In this document: one piece after another, positions 45,311-57,511 of the stretch
How the letters are laid out: each line of letters opens with the position of its first letter
Position numbering within the stretch: the first letter of the stretch is position 1
DNA from: Epiperipatus broadwayi
Taxonomy: Eukaryota > Onychophora > Udeonychophora > Euonychophora > Peripatidae
Assembly (NCBI GenBank): GCA_028023455.1
Contig: JAQFVV010000030.1
Coordinates: forward strand, 4,976,501-5,040,500
Direction of reading: 5' to 3'
DNA: 64,000 nucleotides
The notes under the pieces: generated by a model
What the model saw: only the letters and a program-made list of their open reading frames with translations
Databases searched by the model: none
What the model was told of the DNA's origin: nothing
Position numbers and translations under genes: made by a program

Positions 45311-45401
45311 GCGTTGGTGGCCTAGCGGCTAGCATAGCTCCCTTCTAAGCAGCTGACCCAGGTTCGCTTTCCGGTCAATGCTTTGACATATATATATATA
45401 T
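45311..45401 (+). mobile_element. tRNA-derived retroposon (tRNA-Arg-like) with target duplication
   Basis: 45311-45381 (71 bases): ends GCGTTGG/TCAATGC pair over seven positions with two G-U, A-box TGGCCTAGCGG, anticodon loop CTTCTAA (TCT-like) with 4 of 5 stem pairs, T loop GGTTCGCTT. It is followed by a TA-repeat tail and flanked by AAAGTACAGC on both sides (45303-45312, 45403-45412). Mismatches in the T stem argue against a functional tRNA. Confidence 0.7.
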
Positions 45402-45412
45402 AAAGTACAGCA

Positions 45413-46855
45413 ATTGTTCTAGACTTATTAATAAACAATTTATAAAATATCTATTATATTGCAGTTGCCTTTTTATACGAGATTCTTGAATTTATGGAGA
45501 ATTTAGAGAGAATAACTGCTATCGTAATAAATAAATTCTTTAAGATGTGTAACTGTAAAACCTTTAAAAATAACCATAAGCACTAATAAACAAATGATTT
45601 GGAAAAAAATGAACTGTTTGTGATAATTTAATGCAGTACATGTGGATATGGGTATACATGTACATTTAGTTGATTATAAATAAAGATATTTTACTTATTA
45701 AAATGACCACCACACTTCACGTAAATAAATTATCCCTCACTAAAATACACTCTAGGAAATTTACATATTGTAAGCCTGTGTTAACTTTATTAAATGCATG
45801 CTAAGTTATTTAAATTATATAGAAATGGACTTTTATATAAAGTGTGTGTACATGTGCAGTTTGTTCTGTTAAGATAACACAGAAATGGACTGTTATAAAG
45901 GGTGTATGTATACAGCTGTTATATGCATACCAATGAAAGATAATTCTACAAATAGATATCTTCTCAGAGATTATTTTGTTATGAGTTAAAAAACTCTTGT
46001 TAAGTTTTATTTGTGTTAATGTTTCTTTGTTTCATTATTGGTGTGATTTACTGATAATGTAAATATCTCCAGACAATACAGCAGATTGGCGCAGTTGATA
46101 GAAGAACGTGAAAACAATAATAGACCGGTGCAAGTGATATTTCATAAAGAAGTACACCAGCTTTGAGTATAAAAAATGTTATAAGTGAATTTGATGTCAA
46201 CAATGCAGTGAATTGGTGCCTTCATGTGGAACACAGAGAGATATATGCTGATGAATAGTATAGATGGTGGCAAGTTAAAAGTAGCAATGCTTATGTGGAT
46301 GGTAGGCAAGAAGATATTGCATGTGGCGAATCAACTCTGAGAATCAAAACTTCCTGAAAAAGTACCATATTTAGATTAAAAAATAAGTTGAACCCATATT
46401 TTAAACCCATGATGTTGAAACTGATGGAAAACTTGAGATTTTGAAATAGGAACCAAGCATGAATTTGGGTTGACATAGTTAAAAAAGTACAGATAGAGTT
46501 TAGGTCTGGGTTAGACATTCACAATTATTTCAATCAGGATTAGCAGAGCTAAATTGTAGACCAAGTAAGGTTCCTTTTGCATTAAGATCAAAAGGGAAAG
46601 AAACAATCCAAGAGCTGGTTAGAAAAAGTGTATCAACTCTGATGAGTCTTAAGTCATTTCAGATATGATTATTTTAAAGCTAGATAGGACTGTCTACCTA
46701 TGTGAATGTTACTATGTAACACTCAATGAGTGCATCAATAAGGAAGCTTATCTAGTACCTGGTGGGAAGGAGATAATAGTGTCATTGCAGAAAGCAAAAA
46801 TATTTTGCTAGTCCACATACTAAATTCCTATCATGAATAGAACAGTTGAATTGTT
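45413..46855. other. Non-coding DNA, nothing identified
   Basis: Two similar segments, GAAATGGACTTTTATATAAA (45825) and GAAATGGACTGTTATAAAGG (45883), show a local ~58-base duplication. ORFs are short and featureless. Confidence 0.4.
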
Positions 46856-47011
46856 AACCTTTTTAATGAATATTTCTGTATTGTAATTTTCATTACCTTA
46901 CTCTCATGCAAGTAGTAATACTCTAATATTTTTGTTTTAAATGTAACACTAAAGTAGAAAGGAAAAATATATTCGTATCACTTTAATTAATTAATTAAAA
47001 AAAATAAGAAT

Positions 47012-47195
47012 TTACTATAAATAATATTTTTAATTTGCGAAGCGCAGATAGTTGAAAAATTGAGATACTGCTAGACCTCAAGCGCTCGTTATAAAACCTA
47101 TCTGACAGCCAATCAGATAAGGTTTGGATTTCGTTTGCCATCATGTCATCTGATTGGCTGTCAGATAAGTTTTACAACGAGCGCTTGAGGTCTAA
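47012..47195. mobile_element. ~180-bp inverted-repeat element in the right E1 copy
   Basis: TAGACCTCAAGCGCTCGTTA and CAACGAGCGCTTGAGGTCTA form the outer arms, with TCTGACAGCCAATCAGA / TCTGATTGGCTGTCAGA inside. AAGAATTTACTAT lies on both sides and the left E1 copy lacks the insert. Confidence 0.75.
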
Positions 47196-49562
47196 GAATT
47201 TACTATGTGAATTTCATGGATTATGACAAAACAATAGATTTTTTTTTAAATTCAATTTTCTTTTTACTATTCTTTTGATATTGAATAAAAGATGCTTTTA
47301 AAACATTATTAAAATATTAAGATAAAAGATGCTTTTGATTAATTTCCTCTACTGCTTAATTTAAATTTTTTTATATTCCTCTTAGTTTTATTATATATAC
47401 TTTTATGTTGAAAGTAAGAATAGATATGGAATATTGTCACAGTAATTAACTAAAGAAAATTAAAAGAATTACACAAATATAGGATTGTGAAATAAATTAT
47501 TTTACGGGAAAGCAGTGGAATTATCATTTTTTTACATTAGATATAACAATGAAAATGAGAGTGAGGCTGAAACAAAGAATAAGGTTAGAAACATTATAAA
47601 TACTAGATTAATTAAAAGTTTTCCCAAAGATCTTACACAAATCTACATAACAAATGTAATAAAATAATAATAATTAAATCCAGCTTTATTATCTTTTCTT
47701 TAGCAACTGCCATTTACAGAAAAGTATGTTTATGCACTTGTTAATAAATAAATATTACATTGTCTTAGTACTTACAATTCTAGGAAAAAAGGAATATTGT
47801 AGAATTACAGGTTTAAATTTATTTCCAGTAAATGTTTCTTTATCCATTGTTGAGAAATAAGTTTCGGTATAACTAGTTTTTTTCTGTGAAATTTTAGTGA
47901 AAAATCTACCATCTATCATATCTCTTCTTTTTTTATTAATCGTGATACAAATAGTTTAAGTGACCATATTTAATAAATCATTTGTAGTTATGAATATTTA
48001 CTTTAATGTATGCATTCTATATAACTTGATCATATTCTAATATTGACATTACTATGGATTTGAACAAACCCATTTGTGTATTATTGGAAAATAATTTTTG
48101 TAACATAATATGGTATTCATTGTTTTTAGAGATTTATTCATAATATAATTTATGTGAACATTAAATAATCCAGTTGATGAGAAGGTGGATTTACAAGTAA
48201 AAGTTATATTTTTGCATTTATTGTGATTTATTTCCATTTTATTTTGTATATATCATTGTAAATAAATATTACAAAAATTTTGTCAGATAATGAAAATTAT
48301 TCTTCATGTATAAAGTGTGATAAACAGAGTAACTAAAATTCAAAAAATAATAATCACAAAAAACTATTTGCCAAGCGCTTTCTGTACCATATACCAAAAT
48401 CATGGTGACATATTGGAACTGAATGGTTATGCTGATTGATAACGTTTATGCTGATTGATAACGTTTTAAAACGTTATCAATCAGCATAACACTAGTGTTC
48501 CACTGAGCATGCACAGGAATATTAACCATTCAGTTTCAATATGTCACCATAATTCTGGTACATGGCACCGAAAGCACTAGGCAAATAGTTTTTTGTGATT
48601 AATGTTTTTTGAATTTTAGCTACTCTGTTTATCACACTTTATATGTGAAGAATAATTTAGATATCATTGTATAAAAATTATTAATATATGCTTGCAAATT
48701 AAGTTTTAGAGCAAAATTTATTGATTATAGCTGGAAAAATAAATAAATTACATATATGTATGGTATTTTACCATAGAATAATTATTTGTCATAACAGGAT
48801 ATAGGATATATAACATTAATCACCATTATAACTTACAAAGTAGTTAATATATACAATTTATGTGATTATATATCTCAGAAAAAAATTGAATAAAGGTTAT
48901 AAGGCAGTCTCATATATATATATATGAGGAAATTCACCTAAATATAATCTCTTGGTTTTACTTTATTTTGATCAGTGTTTATATGAGAAAAAGTACAAAG
49001 CTAATGAAAGAATGCTACAGTAAGGACTTTTCAACAATATTAAGTAAATTATACTATAATTAGGAATATTTACAATAAAATAGAAACAGTAAATACATAT
49101 CACTAAAGGTTAGAGCACTGATGTATGAGTGGCCAAGTGACTGTAAAAATGTCCTTTATGGGACTATTTTCTTATCTCTTTGTTTTATTGTCTCTACTTT
49201 ATTTTTAAAAGTATTAATATCTCTCTTATTGTATTACTATTGTAAAGATAAATGCATCATAACATATATAGTAAAAATGTTGTATTTCTTATTTCTGCAA
49301 AGCAGATCTTTGGGAAAGACTATAATTGAATTTATAGTGGCATTCTTTTTCTGATAATTTTTGTAATATAAGATTGAGGGTATTGCAGGCTAGTACATTC
49401 AAACAAGACATATTTTTGATTCTCTACTCTGTGGCACAACTCACATATATGGTCAATGTTAAATATGATTCTTTTATAAAGAGCATTGCTAATTGCTCTA
49501 ACAAGTTTTGTTGATAAAATGCTAGCAAGAGAAAGCATTTAAAATATCCGTATCAGAAACCA

Positions 49563-49614
49563 CATCCAAACTCCAGACCAATGGTTTCATGCTTTGGCAC
49601 TCCTCAGTAAGGTG
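49563..49614 (-). ncRNA. Hammerhead ribozyme motif, family A (right copy)
   Basis: Minus strand: CTGAGGA (49607-49601), G-TGC-CAAA-GCA-T, GAAA, ACCATTGGT, C, TGGAGTTTGG. Core and cleavage site are intact, but the sequence before the core (CACCTTA) pairs poorly with TGGAG, so stem I is weak. Confidence 0.5.
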
Positions 49615-49799
49615 AGTGCCAAAGCACAAAACCATTAGTCTGGGATTTGAGTGTGGTTTCTGATAGGGATATTTTAAATGCTTTCTCTTGCTAGCATTTT
49701 ATCAATAAAACTTGTTAGAGCAATTAACAAAGCTCTTTGTTTTTATTTACAAGTTTAAAAAATTGAGTCATGTGATATATGACTCTTTTTATGCTTCTC

Positions 49800-52500
49800 T
49801 TAGTTCTTATGAAGTATAAAGTTGGTAATGATCATGTTTATTTTGAGTAGCAAATCAAAAAATTTGGGCTCAAGCATCCAATATAATCTACATATTAGCT
49901 GCTTATTATTAATTCCAAGCATTCCACGAGTCTAAGTTATAATTTGTGTTAGTGTATAGAAGTGCATAAGATTTCCAGTAGTATCATTTGTCTTGTGGAA
50001 AAGTTATGCTTAATTGTTTTTAAGATTGTGTTCAAGTATTTTGTGTATGGAGGAGGTTTGTGTAGGTGTTATTTTAAGAGTGAATTCTAATATGTGGAAA
50101 TATTTTTGTCATATATGATATAAGATTAATAGTTTTTTGTATTCTGAATACATGAATGGAGTACAGTCCTAGTCCATTTAGGTTGCTATGATATTGTTTT
50201 GCCTGGTGATATGGCCACTATTTTTCTTCACATTAAATTTTTTATGCAGTGAATAAATCTTTACTATAAAAGACTTTGTGAAGATTATAATCAGAATATA
50301 GCAAATATTTTTTATAATAATTAGAATGTTTATAATTGATACTGTTGGATATACAGAAAGCTATGTTTTTGAGAGGGAAGATATGGTGTGTTCTGTAGTT
50401 TGAATTAATTTGTCTTGTATTTGCCTTCACATAGCTATGTAACCAAAGGGAAATCCTAAAAAAGTTATTGGTTTTCCTGGAATACATCTGAGTGTGTTTG
50501 TCCAGTATATATGTCAGGAATGTTTTATCATGATTAAATTTTAGTTTATAGATGCAAGTTTGTTCCTGTAAAATATTAGTTAAGGTTTGTATTTGATTTT
50601 TTAATTGTTAGAAAAACTTATATCATACATGTAGACTGTGAAGGCTACATTACCATCAAATGTGGATATACAGATGCCTGAGTGCTGTTTTTCAATGTTA
50701 TTATGTAATGGATTAATGTATATGGCAAACAGCTATGCACTAAGCTGAGATTCTTGTGGGATTGATTGATGTGAATTAAAAGGGAGAGACATTTTCCCAT
50801 TTAGAGTTATATATATTTCTTTATTTATTAGTAAGTTTGTGAACTGTTATTCTTTCCATTGTTTTTATGAGTATGATAATTGGTACCGAATCAAAAGTAG
50901 TCTTTATATCCAATTGTACTGCCTTCGGGCTATATTTTTTTTGCATTTTACACAGTATCAATGACATTTTTGAATACAAAAGCTGCTTGTCCTGTTGATG
51001 AATCATCTTTAGAAAATTGCCTGTGATAATAAAGATAGAAGGTGTGGTTTAATTTTCTTTTTTATTACTGTTTCAAGTGATTAGTTACCAACTGGCTCCC
51101 TTGATATTGACTTTGTGTTTTGCGTTGTGCAGAGCAAATTCCAGATATATCTCTTTTAACAGAAAATTAGACATGTCAGGAAGATAAGTAGAAGTGAACT
51201 GAGTTAAGTATGTTAAATCTAATTTAAGTATACCTGGTAATCCTGGATGGGATGAATCTGCCATCTTCTCCAATATTTGTGTAAAATCTTGAGGTTTGAA
51301 TACTTCTGAATCATCTGGTATTCCAGAGTAGTTAAAGGATGGCTTGAATGCTGGCTCATTCTGAAGTATTTTCTTAAAAGGTGTGTAGACTGTTAACAGC
51401 ATATTATCACCTGTGACAAACACATTGTCAGTCACTAATGCTGATTGGCCTTTTGTAGCAGATGGTTGACCTAGTTCCCACTGAATATATTGTTTAGACC
51501 AGATATGCAAATGTATGATGAAAAGCTTTTTTTTTTTTGATATAGTGTATTCTTTTAACATGTCATGTGTGGATTTGATAAGTTTTTTTTTTTAAAATTT
51601 AATTAGAATTGAATTATTGTCTATAGTTGGTATACTATATATTATTTTTTTATGTAATTCATCAACAAGGGCTAAGAATTTTGTTAGTGGTGTAGTGCTT
51701 CTCTTAATATAGTGTATAGTATGCAATATCATTTGTGTGTGTGATATCCATTTTTGCATAGGGTCTATTTCTATGCTGTTTAGTTTACCTAGTAAAATAT
51801 AAATTTTTGAGAATAAAAATTCTGTTGTTCTTGTACATAAAAGGATTCTTATTGTTCTTTTATGTAGTGTTGCATGATGTGTGTAATATAAATTGAGAAT
51901 GACCATATGAGATGCGAGGGGATTAACTGAATTTTTAGTGGGTGGTGAAGTAATGGTGAATAAAGTATTAGATCTATAAATGATGAGGGTCTGCCATTAT
52001 TAAATGAAACAGACTTATTTGGCAGAAATCCTTCACCACTCATAAATGGATAATTGATGAGGTGCAACCACTTATCCATAATATAAAATAGGATGTGTTA
52101 AAATCTCCCAGTAGTATGAGTAACTGAGAGGAGGTTTCAAATAATAAATTTATGTTATGAATAATTCTGGAAATTGTATTCTGGTTAAGGGGCATATATA
52201 CAAATGGCCTTTGTATTGGATTGTGAGCATTATTGCATACTCAAATGGGCTTGATCTCATAATTATTACTCCTGTCCCTGCTGAGGGTGCAGATGCCAAT
52301 CTAGAGAATGCTGATAAACTCACTCCATTTAGGTAGTTAGAGGGATGTGATCCACTGTAGATTTTAGTTTCTACTAATCCTAATATATGTGTTTGCAGTA
52401 TATCTAATCATTTGATTAGCTGGTCATTTTTTCCACAGGATTCATATGCTAATGTTATGCACACACTTTTAATTTCATATATTTATTTATAATTATTATA
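49800..52500 (-). pseudogene. Decayed CR1/Jockey-type LINE (endonuclease + RT)
   Basis: Minus strand, left to right in the protein: LLILLGDFN (52130-52105, endonuclease GDFN motif), NNGRPSSFIDLIL (about 51990, endonuclease), a pre-RT segment (51561-51085), KAVQLDIKTTFDSVP and LIKTMERI (50920-50840, RT palm), SIPQESQLSA-LFAIYINPLH (50775-50710, RT motif for PQGSPLS), ISTFDGNVAF (where FADD is expected), LKFNHDKTFLTYI (50545). Many stops and frameshifts. RT catalytic Asp pair is not preserved. The zinc knuckle at 49538-49332 lies in the same orientation and may be its end. It is head to head with the RTE-type LINE at 52.8 kb. Confidence 0.65.
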
Positions 52501-54116
52501 TCAACTAGTATCATCAAAAATGGAAATAATGAAGTCCGATATGCTGTTACTCACATAAATTACAATAAATTTAGTGAACAACTTGTCAATTGGAAATGAA
52601 TAGAAAATTATATAAGAGAACATATATGAAGTTGTATAATATATGTATGATTTGTTTTGTATATTGTTATGTTATATAGTCATTTTTTGAGATTATATTG
52701 GATCTCTGTATGAAAGTTTTTTTCTACTTTACTAATGTTTTATTTTGGTTTTTGTTGATTTATTTTGGTTATTGTTGTTTTATCATTTGATGATGACTTT
52801 TTATTTAGGTACTTACAACTGCAGATCACTTTCAAGTGAAGGAAAATTGCAAGAATGAGAAGACCTGTCTTATATTAAATGGGATCTTATTGGACTTTGT
52901 GAAGTTAGAAGAAAAGATGAAGAGACAATTGATTTAAAAAGTAGACATATACTCTACTATAAAGGTACAAATATTGGAAATACAAATGGGGTAGGATTCA
53001 TTATAAATAAAAAGTAGAATAACAACATTGTGGAAATTGATGGTGTATCGGACAGAGTGGCAAAATTAGTTATACAACTTAATAGCAGATAGCAAATGCA
53101 AATAATTCAGGTTTATGCCCCAACAAGTTCTCATAGTGATGAAGTAGTAGAAGATTTTTATATGGATGTACAAAAGGCTTTTGATTAGAGTAAACAACAT
53201 TTCAAAATTGTTATGGGAGACTTTAATGCTAGAATTGGGAAACAAATGAAAAATGAAAGTGCTGTAGGTAATTTTGGTTATGGTAATAGAAATGAGAGAG
53301 GACATAGACTTGTGGAGTTTGCAGAAAAAGAAAAATTTTATATTATGAATTCTTTTTTTGAGAAAAATGTTAAAAGGAAATGGACATGGAAGCATCCAAA
53401 TGAAGGTACAGCAGAATTGGATTATATTTTGCCTAACAGAAAATATATATTTCAAAATTGTAATGTTCTTAATAAATTTAACACAGGAAGTGATCATCGA
53501 TTAGTAAGATGTAAAATACGTGTTAATGCAAAACTAGAGACAAAAATTATTAAGAAAAACAATATTTACAGTTGATATTCCTAATCTTCAGAAACATTCT
53601 AACGAATTTAAATTGAGAACTTACAAATCAATTTCAAGTATTAATAGATTTTAAACATGATTCAGATTTGAATGAAATTAATATGAAAATAATTGATACA
53701 CTTTTAAAAACTGCAACAAAGATAGCTGGTAGAAAAAAGCAGCAATTAACCAAAAAAATTTCTACTTAGACTAGAGAATTTATGAAGATAAGAAGGAATA
53801 TGAAGATGTACAAAAGTGATGCATTAAAAAGAATTGAATATCTTGAATTTTGTAAAATGGTGCAGAAAAGAGTTGAATATGATATAAGAAAGTATAACTG
53901 TGAACTAGCAAGGAAAGCTGTAGAATAGAATAAATGTCTCAAAAGTGTAAAAGAACATTTTGGTATTGGTAGAAAATTTATATCTGCAATAAGAAAAAAA
54001 CATGGAATTATTACTAAAAAGACAGGTGACATCATGAAATGTGTAGAAGACTTTTATCAAGAATTATATAGTAATAAAGAACAAGTACATCCTATATCTA
54101 TTATAACTTCCAAATT

Positions 54117-54536
54117 GCCTGGAATTTTAAATGAAGAAGTGAGACATGCAATTAAATGTATGAAGAAAGGAAAGGCTCCAGGTAATGATGGAATTATAAT
54201 TGATATATTAAAAGAAGCAGGTGAAGAAATATAATTTTTTTTAGCAAGTTATATACCAAATCTCTAAATGATAAAGATGTACCAGATGATTGGAAGAATG
54301 CAGTATTAATATTAATATTTAAAAATGCCTGGAATTTTAAATGAAGAAGTGAGACATGCAATTAAATGTATGAAGAAAGGAAAGGCTCCAGGTAATGATG
54401 GAATTATAATTGATATATTAAAAGAAGCAGGTGAAGAAATATAATTTTTTTTAGCAAGTTATATACCAAATCTCTAAATGATAAAGATGTACCAGATGAT
54501 TGGAAGAATGCAGTATTAATATTAATATTTAAAAAA
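54117..54536 (+). repeat. Exact 210-bp tandem duplication within the LINE RT
   Basis: 54117-54326 is repeated at 54327-54536 with no difference that I can see, from GCCTGGAATTTTAAATGAAG to TTAATATTAATATTTAAAAA. 210 is 70 codons, so the frame is kept, but each unit ends in an in-frame TAA. Confidence 0.9.
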
Positions 54537-55314
54537 GATGATAAAGAAGGTATTAAAAATTACAGACCTATCAGCCTTTTATCAGTTTTATACAAAATTT
54601 TTATTAAGATAATTACAACTCGTCTACAGAGAACATTGGATTTCCACCAACCAAGAGAACAAGCTGGATTTAAAAGTGGTTTTAGTACAGTAGATCATAT
54701 TCAGGTATTGAGAGAAGTTATAGAAAGGACAAATGAATATGAGTTGACATTATGCTTTGGATTTGTAGATTATGAAAAGGCATTTGATTCTATAAACATT
54801 TCTTCAGTTATTAAAACATTGGACCATCAAGGTATAGATCCAGGATATTGTCATATTTTAAAGAATATTTATAAAAATGCAACAGCAACAATTAGATTAC
54901 ATTATGATACTAGGAGAGTCAACATCGAGAAGGGTGTAAGACAGGGTGATTCCATAGCTCCAAAACTTTTTACAGCAGTGCTGCAAGAAGTATTTTGTGG
55001 ATTAAAATGGGAAGCTAAAGGAGTGGAAGTAAATGGAGATTATTTAAGTCATTTAGATTTTGCAGAGGATGCAGTTGGTTTTGCAAATAATGTTTTCGAG
55101 TTCAGGAAATGTTGCAGGAGTTATCAGATGAAAGTAGAACTAAAGATAAATGTTAAAAAGACTAAAGTAATGTTTAATGGATTTTCTCAAAATATGAAAA
55201 TAAAAATTGATTACAATGAGTTAGAAGAAGTTAACAGTTACAAATACCGTGGTCAGATTATTAATAGAGATGGAAACATAATGGATGAAATTATTCATAG
55301 AATTAAACTTGGTT

Positions 55315-55442
55315 GGAGTGCTTTTGGTAGAAATAACTTGATACTAAAAGGAAATATGCCTATGTATTTGAAAATGATGGAGTGCTTTTGGTAGAAATAA
55401 CTTGATACTAAAAGGAAATATGCCTATGTGTTTGAAAATGAA
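55315..55442 (+). repeat. 64-bp tandem duplication within the LINE
   Basis: GGAGTGCTTTTGGTAGAAAT at 55315 recurs at 55379; units differ at about two bases. 64 is not a multiple of three, so the frame shifts. Confidence 0.85.
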
Positions 55443-55890
55443 GGTTTTTAATAAATGTGTTTTACTGGTTCATACTTATGGATCTGAGACTTGGACACTG
55501 AATAGAAGAGCAATACAGAGACTTCAGACCACTCAAAGAAGTATGGAAAGATACATGTGGGGAGTAACAAGAAAAGATTGAAAATGCAATATATAGGTAA
55601 GAGAACAAACAGGTATTACTGATCTCATTGAAAAAATTAAAAGACTGAATTGGAGTTGGGTTGGACATATTTTTAGAAGAGATGATAATAGATGGACCAT
55701 CAAAAACTTAAACTGGATTACAAGAGATTGTATAAGACCCAGAAAGAGACCACATGTGAGATGGATGAATGAAATAAGAAAGTGTGTAGGGGTGCTGTGG
55801 AGAAGCTAAAGATCAGAGATGATGGAATGAACTTGGAGAGACCTTCATTCTGCAGTGTATTAATAATGGTTGTTGATAATGATTTCTATT

Positions 55891-56519
55891 ATGGAACACT
55901 AGATGGTATTGTATATGTAATAATTTGTTAACATTATAATAGATTATTAATATTTGAAAAGGGCATTAAACCATGTGTCAAAAAAGGCTTTTTGTGAATC
56001 ATTAGTGTATATTTATATTAGCTGTTTTATATGATTTTCTTTTGTTGTAATTTATATCAACTAGATAGAAAAAGTTTCATTGTGAACAGATATGTTATAT
56101 TTCTGTTGTATGCATTATCAGTGCTCTCAAATGTTTGTGTCTGCATCATTATGATTAATAATGTGAGAAGTACTTACTTTTACCCCATCTGTATTATTGT
56201 CTTCTGAGACATCTGCATCCTTGCTTCATCTGGATATGTTTTCCTTTTTTGCTTTAAATCACTAGTGACGCTGATGTTTCTTCATTCTCACTGCTGCCTT
56301 GTGATATGCTTAGTTTATTTCTTGCATATTTTTTCATCGTTGGCCAGGTTTTTTTTTGCTTGGATATTATTTGTGTTATTTAAGCACTTGTGGCATAAAT
56401 AGGGTTAATGTATATATTACATCTGATGATGTTTTGTTCATTACATTTAATACCAAATTATTTGCTGAATGGATATGATGTTTATTTTCTTCAACATGTA
56501 AATTATTTTCTAAATCAGT
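55891..56519. other. Non-coding DNA
   Basis: Nothing recognised. Confidence 0.4.
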
Positions 56520-56520
56520 A

Positions 56521-56600
56521 TATATATTGCCACACACAGCAAGCTAGAGTAATCAATGGATGCCAGAAGGCTTGCTGTGTGTGGCAATATATATAGTGAG
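56521..56600 (-). repeat. Family C-related fragment with inverted ends
   Basis: ATATATTGCCACACACAGCA and TGCTGTGTGTGGCAATATAT flank AGTAATCAATGGATGCCAGA, a block shared with family C elements. A second half, CTGTGTGTGGCAATATATA, is at 57556-57580 beyond the Merlin element. Confidence 0.55.
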
Positions 56601-56601
56601 T

Positions 56602-57511
56602 TTTGCCCTCTATTGTTTAAAATTTAAACTAAATTGTTTCCGAATCTTAGGTGTATGTTATTATATTACAAATAAATTAAAATTTAATCAAATGTAAAAG
56701 ATAATAAAAAAAACATTTACCTTTTTAAACATAATTATGTCCTATACACACTAGGAAGTTGGAGAAAAAAGCGGTATTGCTGTATCTACTCCGGAGGGCA
56801 AATTCATGCAGGTACGATGAAAACAAAGCTCTGCTAGTGCCAGATTGGAATTTCAGTTTACGCTTTGTTCTCATCCACGTTTTCAATATTCTGGGTGTGT
56901 ATGTCTTGGTCTTCGGGATGCACGAAGTTGTCCTGATGGACGATAACCGAATGCATATACACACCATTGTTGAGACTGCTGATGTTATTGTACGCACGCA
57001 GCCCAGCCATCTGAAATAATGTGCATACCTGGTAAAATGAACTGCTGTATCAGCCCCTCCAGTGTATCAGCCATCCTGTCTGCAACTTCTGTCAAGAAGC
57101 ACTTTCTTGATGCTCTCTCTATACCGCCAGAATAGCAGCAATACTCAAAATTTCACCATCAGGTACTAAGCATGTAGCAGACATTTTTTCCAACTATAAA
57201 ACTATACACGTGTGCATGTAATTCGTGCCATTGAACACATAGAGTGTCTTTTTTTTTTTTTTTGCAACATGTGCTATAAATGTAGTTATTTTAAATTCTT
57301 AAGTTGTAGACAGTTTAAATTCATAACTTTCAAACAAATTAAAAGTAATTCTTTTAATTAATGTCGTGTAATTAATCCAACATTCAAAAAGTAAATGTTT
57401 TTTTTTATTATCTTTTACATTTGATTAAATTTTAATTTATTTGTAATATAATAACATACACCTAAGATTCGGAAACAATTTAGTTTAAATTTTAAACAAT
57501 AGAGGGCAAAT
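56602..57511 (-). mobile_element. Merlin transposon remnant with ~120-bp terminal inverted repeats
   Basis: Arms 56602-56725 and 57391-57511 are nearly perfect inverted repeats (TTTGCCCTCTATTGTTTAAA outermost, GTAAATG innermost). Between them lies a Merlin-like transposase remnant on the minus strand. Total about 0.9 kb. The insertion seems to sit within a family C-related repeat. No clean 8-9 bp duplication was found, perhaps because of later change at the left edge. Confidence 0.75.
56725..57128 (-). pseudogene. Merlin (IS1016-like) DDE transposase fragment
   Basis: Minus strand from 57128: GGIERASRKCFLTEV, MADTLEGLIQQFILPG, HIISDGWAAYNNIS, MHSVIVHQDNFVHPED, DIHTQNIENV. After a one-base deletion near 56875 it continues WMRTKRKLKFQSGTSRALF, SSYLHEFALRSRY to a stop at 56725. 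SDGWAAY with the catalytic Asp, VNH-like HQDNFV and HTQ-IE with the catalytic Glu are diagnostic of the ISXO2/IS1016-type DDE domain used by eukaryotic Merlin elements. The first catalytic Asp and the N-terminus are missing. Confidence 0.85.

Larger units (their letters stand above)
46856..49785 (-). repeat. LINE-derived block E1, right (uninterrupted) copy
   Basis: Reverse complement of 27755-28612 + 33559-34413 + 37033-38320, about 2.9 kb, with small indels. It carries LINE fragments at 49538-49332 (zinc knuckle) and 48237-47900 (RT connection, with KSIVMSILEYDQVI and IKKRRDMIDGRFF), the foldback 48310-48650 and the family A foldback at 49495-49745. As the intact copy it shows the empty sites of four insertions in the left copy. 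Confidence 0.8.
52790..55890 (+). pseudogene. RTE-type LINE, disabled
   Basis: A 3.1-kb non-LTR element encoding an APE-like endonuclease then reverse transcriptase. Endonuclease 52808-53575: TYNCRSL, LIGLCEVRRK, VYAPTSS, MGDFNARIGK, WTWKHPNEG, LDYILPNR and NTGSDHRLV are all in one frame, broken by four stop codons. RT 54034-55394: KGKAPGNDG, NYRPISLLS, GFVDYEKAFDS, KGVRQGDSIAP, then LDFAEDAV where FADD is expected. C-terminus 55440-55850: TYGSETWTL, RLQTTQRSMER, VGHIFRRDDNRW, RKRPHVRWMNEIRK, as in RTE elements. It ends near 55885 with TGTTGATAATGAT. Two tandem duplications interrupt RT. Not functional. Confidence 0.88.

Noticed and set aside
49121-49354. ORF MYEWPSDCKN... (also 28407-28177)
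   Set aside because: Opposite strand of the LINE fragment in block E1; appears twice only because the block is duplicated.
53066-53497. 143-codon minus-strand ORF
   Set aside because: Shadow of the RTE endonuclease frame.
56759-57019. 86-codon plus-strand ORF
   Set aside because: Shadow of the Merlin transposase on the minus strand.
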